The position numbers and the translations under genes were made by a program. A stretch of DNA of 64,000 nt, taken from contig CM046307.1 of assembly GCA_025267735.1 (NCBI GenBank), positions 51,317,395 through 51,381,394 of the forward strand, in the 5' to 3' direction. Below the pieces are notes generated by a model. The model was given only the letters and a program-made list of their open reading frames with translations. It made no database searches and was not told the origin of the DNA. Positions 51,901 through 63,900 of the stretch are shown here, in pieces. How positions within the stretch are numbered: position 1 is the first letter of the stretch; each line of letters begins with the position of its first letter. This stretch comes from Mactra quadrangularis (lineage: Eukaryota; Mollusca; Bivalvia; Venerida; Mactridae).

Positions 51901-54900
51901 TCAAGTTGCATAACTCTATTGTGAAAACTAGATTTTGGTCCTTTTATTCTTAGAAATTTCTTGGTTAAATTGCAAATTTTATGACTTCTACCAATTAAAG
52001 TATCCACTTATTATGTTTACACTAGCACCTTGAAAAGTCAAGTGCATAGTCAAGTGCTCCTTTGTGGACTGCTCTTGTTATACATGTATTTGAATTTTTT
52101 TTAGTGAAGACTTGAAGTTAAAGCAGTGTTGCATTCAGCCAGCAATAATGCTAAAAACTAGTTATGTTGTGTATTTTATTCTCATGTTTTATGTACCTTT
52201 TCCATTCAGCTCTGTGTTCAGAAACTTAGAATATTGATTGAAGACTCAGACCAAAACTGTAAGTTTTTTATACTTATTTTATATTTATTTTATATTTATT
52301 TTTATTATTTATAGTAGTTTAAGCAGTTTCCTTGAGTTAGAAACTTTATCCTACTGGCTCAGTACTGGCGGATAAGTTAGTGATCTGGTGAGTGATAAAC
52401 CTAAGTTTTTAAGAACTTGTTTCATTATACAGTTCAACCTCTCTTGAATAACATCCACTGGGAGAAACTAAAGTATGTTGCTGTTTAGAGGTTTTTGTTC
52501 TGCAGAGTTTAAATTCAATAAGGGACTTCAGTCAGTTATTGAATGTTATGTATACTCCTGTATACTCTTCAAATAGGTAGGTCCAATTAGTTGGATTACT
52601 CGGATTTTACTCTTACGTTTTCAATGTCAATTTTCCAAAATTAATCTTTAATAACTTTTTTGTAAATAATTTTAAAATTAAATTGAAATTCAAGTTAAGT
52701 ATTTCAAGGGTAAAGAACTAACTAAAGTTCATCACTTCTGTTAATATCTTCATTAACCAGAAAGATATTAGATGAAATATTTTGTTATCCTTACATAGGA
52801 ATTCAAAGATAAAATCCAACTGTAAGTAGCTTACTTACTAATTGGATTGCTTCAGATTTTACCAGGAAAGATAACTGACTTAAGTCCCTAATTATCACCC
52901 CTAAGGGAAATATCAAAAGCTGTTGTTGTGCATAGGATTTATTCTGTTAAGGGCTGCTCTGCAGAAATTCTACTGTATTGCTAAAATAAATAAGTATAAA
53001 CTATACTAAACTATTTTATACTCTACTGTGACTATACCCATTTATTGGTCAACACAAAGGTCATATGAATGTGACCTCATGTGCTATGTCAGGAGATTCC
53101 TATTACAGGGGTCTGTAGGATACCTGTAGCAGGGCTTTTTCAGGGGGTTTTGGGAAAAAGGCCCATGCCCAAATTGGGAATTTTTAACGCTGTAAATAGT
53201 TCAATCTGGGAAAAAATATCGACAAATCAACCCAATATGAAAATTTCATCATTAATTTTTCTGCATTAAATCTTTATATGCCTTGCTTTGGTGTCTCTGA
53301 AAGTGTTGCAGTGCTCTTAAAGAGTTTTTTCTGACAGTTCAATGAGGCATTCAATGCAAATTCTCATATATTTATTATTTTTACATGAAATCTCGTGGTT
53401 TCTTTTGTATAGGCAAAAGACATCTGGTTAAAAGGGAATTTTTTAACAAGATTGGGATTTTTTTTTTAAATTAGGAAAAATGGTCATTATTTGGCATTGG
53501 GAATGGTGCCAATATTCAGCCCCATGAGATAGGCTGAAAAAGCCCTGCTGTATACATAGACTGAGTAAATGTTATCATATTATATATTTTTATATATTTT
53601 CAGTGAAATATCTAGGATTATTAGCAATGTCTAAGATCTTACAAACGCATCCTAAGTCAGTTCAAACACATAAAGATTTAATATTACAATGTTTAGATGA
53701 CAAAGATGAATCCATTAGATTTAGAGCTTTAGATTTATTGTATGGAATGGTATGTATTAACATTTATTACATTTTGTATTATAATCTAAAAACATCTCCA
53801 CTTCTGTATTTTCTGCTGTGTGGAAGGTCTGTGTTTTTGCTGTTGCTTTTTCTGGTATGTTTTCACACACCATTTAAACGTTATAAGAAACATTAACAAA
53901 ATAATTTCAGTAATTGAATATAACTATAAATGGCCTATAACCTTCATGCATGAAAGTATTTCATTCTTGACATCTGAAGGTAAGCTTCACTTAGGTGGAT
54001 CTAGGGGGGGGGGGGGGGGGGGGTCAGGACCGCTTGAATAGAAAAATGTACCTGTCTGTTAGTTTATTTGTTGCCTGTAAGTCATTTTTAAGTAGCTTGA
54101 AGCATTTTTCTCAGTGCTTAACAAAGATTTAATGGTTATGTAGTTTTTATTATCAATATGTTGCATTTTTTCTGCAAAATGTGTATAATGTGGTTGTGGT
54201 TCGAGGTTGGGCCCCCCCCCCCCCTAGAAAAGTTCAGACCCCCTGGACCGCCCCTGCTTCACCTTATTCTCTCGGTTTTAGCTCTCATGTATCTCCAAAT
54301 TATTGGTCATTAACAAAAAGATTATTATTTGATGCTGAAATGTTTGTTCTACTGGTGCTAATTTATTTTTCATTCTCTTCAGTATCTGATTAAATAGTCA
54401 GCATTCAATAGTGTTTAATTTTAGGGTTTTGTCGAGCGATTAAATAGAGATTATTACTCACCACCTTAGTGGACCTATGTGTGATGACATGCAAATTCAA
54501 GCGGAAAAAAATAAGAATTGTGTATTATATAGGAAAATACTGTCATATCTGTCCCAGTTTGAAGTCCTAACCTCTATGATTTCTGCATAAAATTATTGCT
54601 GCATAAGCAGAACTTCCAAGTTTTCTAAACCAAAGACTGGTTGTCTCTGACAACTGATTTATATGTATCAATTTCAGTGACTGTATTATGCGTAAAGTTT
54701 GACCCTGATCTGACCTTTCACATTTGCATCTAATTATTATCTACACATATCCCTACGAAAATCAGAACCAGGCCTATTCTACACTTCGTCAGTGATTGTA
54801 AAATTATAAAAGTATGTTTATTATTTCAACACATAATCCTCTCTGCCACGGTGTAATCGAGCATTGATACTACATTTGTATTCAATGTAATAAATATACT

Positions 54901-57900
54901 TGCATAAAGGTCAGGTTGGGGTCAACTTTTACACACAATACATATAAATAATCTATGGTATTTTTGTAGGTATCCAAGAAGAATTTAATGGAGATAGTGA
55001 AGAAATTGATGATACATATGGACAAAGCTGAGGGTACCAATTATAGAGATGAATTATTAGCTAAAATTATAGAAATATGTTCTCAGTCCAATTATCAATA
55101 TGTTACAAACTTTGAATGGTAAGATTTTATACTTTATTTGGTGAATGTTTGACTATTGGGGTGGTGGTCGAGGTTAGTTTTACTAAATATATAAAAACAT
55201 GTTTCAGCTCGATAAATTAGTAACGAATGAAATATCATGGTTCAACTTATGCCACAGTCCCATAAACATAAAAATAGCCGTGAGGGCACTGTACGGGCGC
55301 CATGCACTCGAGCTCTGCAAGGTCCGTACAAACTCTTGCGTACCAGTACGGACTGTTACTTTTTAATAGGGTCCGTCTGATGAGCCGTGGATACACATAT
55401 TTAATTAGTTTCAAAGTCATATTGTGAACAAAATCAGGACTGAGTATGGGTTAAACTTGCATATTTTCCAGCTACGGCTCCGTTCAAGTGTGTTGTTTCG
55501 TGCCATGTGCGTACCGTCACCTTAATACGTAAGGCTTCCCTGCCTACAGCTGTCTGCACATACGAGTCCGCAACAAGCCACGATTTTATGGGACTGAGGC
55601 ACTACTGTATAGTTAACTCATGTGAACACAATGTACTCAGGTTGTTGAATTAATCTTGTTAAGTGATAGTTTTAGTTTTTAGCTCGACTTTACGAAGTAA
55701 TGTAGAGCTCTCCTACTCGCCCCGGCGTCCGCGTCCGCGTCCACATTTCTGATTAAAGTTTTTGTGCAGTAAAATACTTTCTTCTATATCTTTGTTATTT
55801 CTTAAGATATTAACTTCAAACTTTAAATATATGTTCCTTACTATCAACCACATCTCATGTGACAAGGTCCATAACTCCAAACACATTTTTTAAAGAATTA
55901 TCTCCCCTTGAACTGATGAAGTTTTTGTGCACAGATTAAAGTTTTTGTGCAGTAAAATACTTTCTTCTGTATCTTTGTTATTTCTTAAGATATTAACTTC
56001 AAACTTTAAATATATGTTCCTTTCTATCAACCACATCTCATGTGACATGGTCCATAACTCCGAATGCATTTATTTCAGAATTATCTCCCCTTGAACTTAG
56101 AGTTTTCTTTAAAAAATGTTTGTTTTTACTGCAACTGTTTTATTTCTTTAGGTATTGATTTCAAACTTTAAATATATGTTCCTTATTATCAACCACATCT
56201 TATGTGACAAGGTTCATAACTCCGTAAACATTATTTTCAAAGTTATCCCCCTTGAACTTATAGTTTTCTTTAATAAATATTTGTTTTTACTGCAACTGTT
56301 TTATTTCTTCAGGTATTAAATTCAAACTTTAGATATATGTTCCTTATTATCAACCACATCTCATGTGACAAGATTCATAACTCCTTATACATTTTTTCAG
56401 AGTTATCCCCCTTGAACTTATAGTTTTCTATTTTTTTCTTTTTTGTTTTCTTTGAATTTGTTAAGGTTATATTTTCAGACTTTAAAATAATTATGTATGT
56501 TCTTTATCATCAACCACATCTCCTGTGACAAGCATTTACTAAGTCGAGCATGCTGTCTCCTCTGACAGCTCTTGTTGAATATTTTATTGTTTATATGTTA
56601 CATAATAAGTATATCATATTTTTATTGTAATGTTTTATTGTAGGTATGTTAGTATATTGGTAGAATTAACACGTATGGAAGGTACAAGACATGGTCGTCT
56701 TATAGCATCACAGATGCTAGATGTAGCTATAAGAGTACAAGCTATTAGATCATTCTCTGTCTCACAAATGGTAATTTATTTATTAGAGGTGTAACAATAT
56801 GGTAAAAACTGTATTGCAATATATTGCAATATTCAAAACCCGTATTGCAGTATATTACAATATGGATCATTTTTTTTTTAGTAAACATGCAAAGCATGAA
56901 TTAATGCTCATGCATTGCATTTGTAACATACATAGTTATGTGTAATTTCAAATGATCTCTCATCAAAATATTTGGATGACTTGTGTAAAATGGATTATAT
57001 GTTAGAAAATGCATGTTTTGAAACGAACCTTGAAGAGAATTATTGTCTCATTTGACAAAATGTTTATCTTTTTAAAGCATTATAAGATTACTTCAAGTTT
57101 TCACCTCATTTTTACATTTATTTAAATATACTGGGTTCCAAAAGTTTCTTTACTCATGTAATTTTTTCATATTTTCACTGAAAACTTGTACTTTTGTATA
57201 GAATTAATAATTATGAATTAATGTCATTTTTCATTAAAAACTACATTTTGACAGAAAGGGAGGATGAAAAAGCATTATTGAGTGTTCATGTTGAAATGCA
57301 CATTAGCTGTGAAACTTACAATAACATGTGAAGTATATCTAAATATGTTGTAAATATAAAAATGAACATGTGTAAAATTTGAATTTGAATTGACTCTGAT
57401 AAAAACAATCAGTATGGCAAACCACTACAAAAACCAGTTCATGAAAAAAAAAAACGGTTAAAAACCGTCAGAATTCATATTGCAATATTAACCAGTATAT
57501 TGGTTAACCGTTGCACCACTATTAATTGTATACATATATATAGGAAAACATCATACTTATCTTATGTCAAACACTTTCCTCCTTAATGTCTAAACTTCAA
57601 ATAGCAATTCTCCCCGAGAATTTATCCAACTATTCTATTGTATGTATAGTGCGCAAATAATGACCATGATCTGACCTTTCACATTTGCATCTAATAATAT
57701 CTACTCATATCCCGACGAAAATCAGTACTACCCCTATTCTACACTTCAGCAGCGATTGTAAAATTATAGAAGTATGTTAGTGTGTTAAATTTTAGCTTAT
57801 AATCCTCATGGCCACGGTGTAATTTAAAAATTAGTACTACATTTTTGTTCAATGTAATGAATATTCTTGCATAAAGGTCAGGTCGGGGTCAAACTTTACG

Positions 57901-60900
57901 CACAATACTTAATTACAGTCCATTCGCGTTCGCTCAAAACGCGTTCGCTCGTAATTACGGTTTCGCTCAAGATCGTATCTTGGTCCCGATCGAATTTACT
58001 CTAAAGTTCATTTAAAAAAGATGCGATAACTCAAAATGCGTTGACTCGTATTTTACGTTAACTCGAGCTGGATTTCGAGTCCCGTCAATGATAAAATCAC
58101 TTGAAAATAACGCGCTGGCTCAAAGTATTGATTTTTGAAAATTTTCGCACCTTTAACGGCCAGGTATCATTATCCGATGAATAGCCTTTTGTTTGACGTG
58201 TTACTCGCCATTGAAAACTTATCAAATTAAATCAAACTGTGATAATGTAGAAGTCAAGATCTGTTTAATCTTGTATAATTTAAACGAGTCATTACGTGTA
58301 ATTAACTGAATTTTACATCTTACCTACCTGTACTGGTACAGCATATTAAATCGAACCTTATGACAGTATGTCGTACGTCGAGAAATGTTAGTTAAATAAA
58401 AGCAAGATTGAACAAAATGTGTATTTTTTATATTTTAATTCCAGATAAAATTACACACTCTTCACAAAAAATCGCGTACATATAAGTAAAGTTTTATTCA
58501 CAACAAGGACGATAGCAAAAACAAAATGAGTTTCAAAGTGCATGTATATGTATTCTACATAAAACAAAGAAAGGTTAAAATTGAGGACATTGACATCATC
58601 AAGTTTAACAAAATGAACAATTTTATGTTATGTTAACCCTTAACTGGTTGCGACATGTGTGAAAAGTAGCCTTTTTTTCACCATTACGCGCTAGGGCTAT
58701 TTTAAGATGCTCTAATTTCATTACTAATTATCATACAGTTATGCAACTTGGCCAAGTTATTCCCTGGGTGAATGTCTTTCAGAAAAATCAAGTTGAGCCC
58801 CGATCCCCGTTACCATGGCAACGCTGGGGCGGAGCAAAAACGGCAAAAAATGCAATTTTCGCTCTTTTCCCACCCCACGTTTGCACTTCAAACAGTAATA
58901 TTTTCCGAAATTGAGATCTAAAGTGCCAGGTCTTTTCAGATACTGAAAACATGTTTTCTTATCAGCATTTGGCGCCATTTCTCTGCACTCAATGACCCCG
59001 ATTTTTTTTCTGGCGATGAGGGGCGCTGCGCCCCCTTCAAACCCCAGCAACAAAGGGGGGCACATCCCCCCTTCGGAACCCCCCTGAGACATCAATTGAT
59101 GCGGGAGGCGCGCAAAAACGAGCTCATTCTTTTGGGACAACTATCCTTTAGTGAAATTCGCTTAATCCAGTTAAAAAACACCATTTTCAAGGCTGTGGCG
59201 GCCATTTTGGAGGGGGGGGGGTCTAGACACGTAAAAATGCGGGATTGAGCGGTTAAGGGTTAACAAACAAGATGAAAAAAAATAAAATTCGCTAAAAATA
59301 CGATTTTTCATGCTTACACATCATTTCTATCAAAATTAGACCAAAAAACGAACTTTTTTCATTTTTGGAAATTTTTTATTAACCCTTAACTGGTTGCGAC
59401 ATGTGTGAAAAGTAGCCTTTTTTTCACCATTACGCGCTAGGGCTATTTTAAGATGCTCTAATTTCATTACTAATTATCATACAGTTATGCAACTTGGCCA
59501 AGTTATTCCCTGGGTGAATGTCTTTCAGAAAAATCAAGTTGAGCCCCGATCCCCGTTACCATGGCAACGCTGGGGCGGAGCAAAAACGGCAAAAAATGCA
59601 ATTTTCGCTCTTTTCCCACCCCACGTTTGCACTTCAAACAGTAATATTTTCCGAAATTGAGATCTAAAGTGCCAGGTCTTTTCAGATACTGAAAACATGT
59701 TTTCTTATCAGCATTTGGCGCCATTTCTCTGCACTCAATGACCCCGATTTTTTTTCTGGCGATGAGGGGCGCTGCGCCCCCTTCAAACCCCAGCAACAAA
59801 GGGGGGCACATCCCCCCTTCGGAACCCCCCTGAGACATCAATTGATGCGGGAGGCGCGCAAAAACAAGCTCATTCTTTTGGGACAACTATCCTTTAGTGA
59901 AATTCGCTTAATCCAGTTAAAAAACACCATTTTCAAGGCTGTGGCGGCCATTTTGGAGGGGGGGGGTCTAGACACGTAAAAATGCGGGATTGAGCGGTTA
60001 AGGGTTAACAAACAAGATGAAAAAAAATAAAATTCGCTAAAAATACGATTTTTCATGCTTACACATCATTTCTATCAAAATTAGACCAAAAAACGAACTT
60101 TTTTCATTTTTGGAAATTTTTTATTAACCCTTAACTGGTTGCGACATGTGTGAAAAGTAGCCTTTTTTTCACCATTACGCGCTAGGGCTATTTCAAGATG
60201 CTCTAATTTCATTACTAATTATCATACAGTTATGCAACTTGGCCAAGTTATTCCCTGGGTGAATGTCTTTCAGAAAAATCAAGTTGAGCCCCGATCCCCG
60301 TTACCATGGCAACGCTGGGGCGGAGCAAAAACGGCAAAAAATGCAATTTTCGCTCTTTTCCCACCCCACGTTTGCACTTCAAACAGTAATATTTTCCGAA
60401 ATTGAGATCTAAAGTGCCAGGTCTTTTCAGATACTGAAAACATGTTTTCTTATCAGCATTTGGCGCCATTTCTCTGCACTCAATGACCCCGATTTTTTTT
60501 CTGGCGATGAGGGGCGCTGCGCCCCCTTCAAACCCCAGCAACAAAGGGGGGCACATCCCCCCTTCGGAACCCCCCTGAGACATCAATTGATGCGGGAGGC
60601 GCGCAAAAACAAGCTCATTCTTTTGGGACAACTATCCTTTAGTGAAATTCGCTTAATCCAGTTAAAAAACACCATTTTCAAGGCTGTGGCGGCCATTTTG
60701 GAGGGGGGGGGGTCTAGACACGTAAAAATGCGGGATTGAGCGGTTAAGGGTTAACAAACAAGATGAAAAAAAATAAAATTCGCTAAAAATACGATTTTTC
60801 ATGCTTACACATCATTTCTATCAAAATTAGACCAAAAAACGAACTTTTTTCATTTTTGGAAATTTTTTATTAACCCTTAACTGGTTGCGACATGTGTGAA

Positions 60901-63900
60901 AAGTAGCCTTTTTTTCACCATTACGCGCTAGGGCTATTTCAAGATGCTCTAATTTCATTACTAATTATCATACAGTTATGCAACTTGGCCAAGTTATTCC
61001 CTGGGTGAATGTCTTTCAGAAAAATCAAGTTGAGCCCCGATCCCCGTTACCATGGCAACGCTGGGGCGGAGCAAAAACGGCAAAAAATGCAATTTTCGCT
61101 CTTTTCCCACCCCACGTTTGCACTTCAAACAGTAATATTTTCCGAAATTGAGATCTAAAGTGCCAGGTCTTTTCAGATACTGAAAACATGTTTTCTTATC
61201 AGCATTTGGCGCCATTTCTCTGCACTCAATGACCCCGATTTTTTTTCTGGCGATGAGGGGCGCTGCGCCCCCTTCAAACCCCAGCAACAAAGGGGGGCAC
61301 ATCCCCCCTTCGGAACCCCCCTGAGACATCAATTGATGCGGGAGGCGCGCAAAAACGAGCTCATTCTTTTGGGACAACTATCCTTTAGTGAAATTCGCTT
61401 AATCCAGTTAAAAAACACCATTTTCAAGGCTGTGGCGGCCATTTTGGAGGGGGGGGTCTAGACACGTAAAAATGCGGGATTGAGCGGTTAAGGGTTAAAT
61501 GCACTTTACAAGAACACATTTAAAATTAGGAAAAATAACACCATTGAATTATTACTTGTCTTTTATTCAAACTCAAATCTACATCAACATCTGATATTGT
61601 GACAGCGTGAGACGACGCTATTCGGAACAACCTCGGCGATCATGTACGAAGATATACCACGGAAATCAGACGTAGAAGGATTACAACCAAGTTATAAGGT
61701 CCGGCGATAGTCACTTTTATGTCAACATTTTATAATGACATTGTTTCACGCTTTATCACATCATTTCATTCGTTTAATATCTCACGAGTCGTATTTCTGT
61801 GTAGTTCAGACTATATTACTGCAGAAACCAAAATTCCTAGATCTACTTTTTCACCTTATGTTATTCGAGGTTTATATGCGTAGAAGATCGCCGAGGTTGT
61901 TCCGAATGAGACGACGCCTTTAAAGTGAATATCACGATGTGGAAAAATTACAAAAAACAAGATGGCGGATCTGTTATACGTTAACTCGAGATCGCGTTCG
62001 CTCGAGCATTTTTTGAAGTCCCGTCCGATTTCGAGCGAACGCGAATGGACTGTACTTTTCTAAAAGATTTATTTCATTATTTATATAATTAATTCTAACA
62101 TGATAGTGTACTAGTATGGAACAATAGGTTTAGCCTATCCCCTTTATTTGTTTTGAAAGTGATGCCTTTTAGTCAAAACAGATTTAGAAACATTTTATTA
62201 TTTTCCCCATAAACAAATTGGCTCCCCAAAATATTTAGCCACCCCCCCCCCTAACAATTAGTGAATTTGGGCTATGGTCCCCTATATATTGATGTTATAT
62301 TTATACTGTATATTGTAGGCTGTACTATTAGAGAATTCCCATCTTTTAGCTAATAACTCACAAAGAAATGGTATATGTGAAGTGTTGTATGCTGCTGCTT
62401 GGTTGTGTGGGGAATTTCCTGAGTATGTATTATTATTATTTTTTACAAGATTTAACGCCATGTCAACACAATTCAGGTCATTTTACAGCGTCCAGCGCAC
62501 CTAACCTAGCTTTACTGGACCATTGTCTATAACCAGTACTAACCTTTCTTCCACAAGGCCAGAAACTTCTCCATATTATTTAATCAATGGAGGAAAATCA
62601 ACATTATTGTCAAATTTTCATGAAAGGGTATTACCTCCCCAGGTGGGATTCGAACACGAACCCACTCTGGCACGTGATTGCAAATCCCGGCACGCTACCA
62701 ACTGCGCTATCGACCCAGGTTCCCTAAGTATGTACTTCTTCTATATTGAATAAATTATTTAATCCATTACTAGTTTAGACTTGGCTTAAATCTGACATCC
62801 TTGCCATGGGGTAAATTATAACAGCTGCGTGTGTGTCCAATGTGAAAACATGGATGATAGCATGTTAGATATAGAGTAAGTATATGGAAGAAGGATTGCA
62901 ACAGTGAACTTTGATGGACAAAATTAACCTCTTCGGTGTTTTTTTTTATTTAACATATTGATTAAACATTATCTGGGTTGATCGTGATGTTTGAAATTAG
63001 CTTATGAATTAATTTTTTGGTGTTCGCAAATGGTGTTGGTGTCATTTGAGTGAGCAATGCCTTAGCCCTGCTTGCATGTATAAATCTGTGAAATAATATA
63101 ACTTATAATGCAGAAACTGACTGCAAATTGAATTTTTGATTAAAAATCTACCATTTTTGGCAATATACCATAATTATGTTTTAATTGTAATTTTGTCTCA
63201 GAACTTGGCAAACCACCAATGATTTAGATAACAATGATTGCAATTAGGGCTGTCACGATATACCGGTATATTGCAATACGCAGCTGCAGCAATCCTTACT
63301 GCGATACGATTTTAATGTACCCGTTTTTGGCGATATTTTTTATTTAATTGGAAAATTCATTCCCTTTGCAAAATGAATGTAGCGAAACGTCAGTTTTTCC
63401 ATTGTTCATTCTATCTAACCTGAAGTTGCAAGGGTTTAACCGATTGGGGCGCGTCTCAGTCCTAAATGACCGTAATTACTTAAAGAGGCTAGATTCTGTA
63501 AGTAGCTGCATATTAGATTTACAATTTTTCTGTTAAATACAGGGGAGGAACAACGAATCGAAAAGCCCGCAATATATCGTGATACGTATTGCGATACGAT
63601 GACAGCGTATTGCAATATACTGCAGTACGCTTCTGGCGTATCGTGACAGCTCTAATTGCAAGCATGGTATACAGTAAAGTGAAACTTTCAACCATGACAA
63701 TGTCAGCATCATATTATATTCATTAATTACACACTGAAGAGGCAACAAATAACTGCGAAACTAGTCTGTGTCCAAGTTCAAATATTAAAACTACAGAGGC
63801 ATCCCAAATTATTGTTTTGTTACATATAATATGTTTTCAGTCAATTAAGTGATCCACGTAGTGTATTAGATGCTATGTTAAAACCAAAGATAACAGCTCT

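Noticed and set aside
58757..61377. Four identical 127-codon minus-strand ORFs as a multicopy gene
   Set aside because: They are open only because the four 746-bp units are nearly identical. The older relative at 35986-36595 does not preserve the frame, and there is no domain or codon bias.
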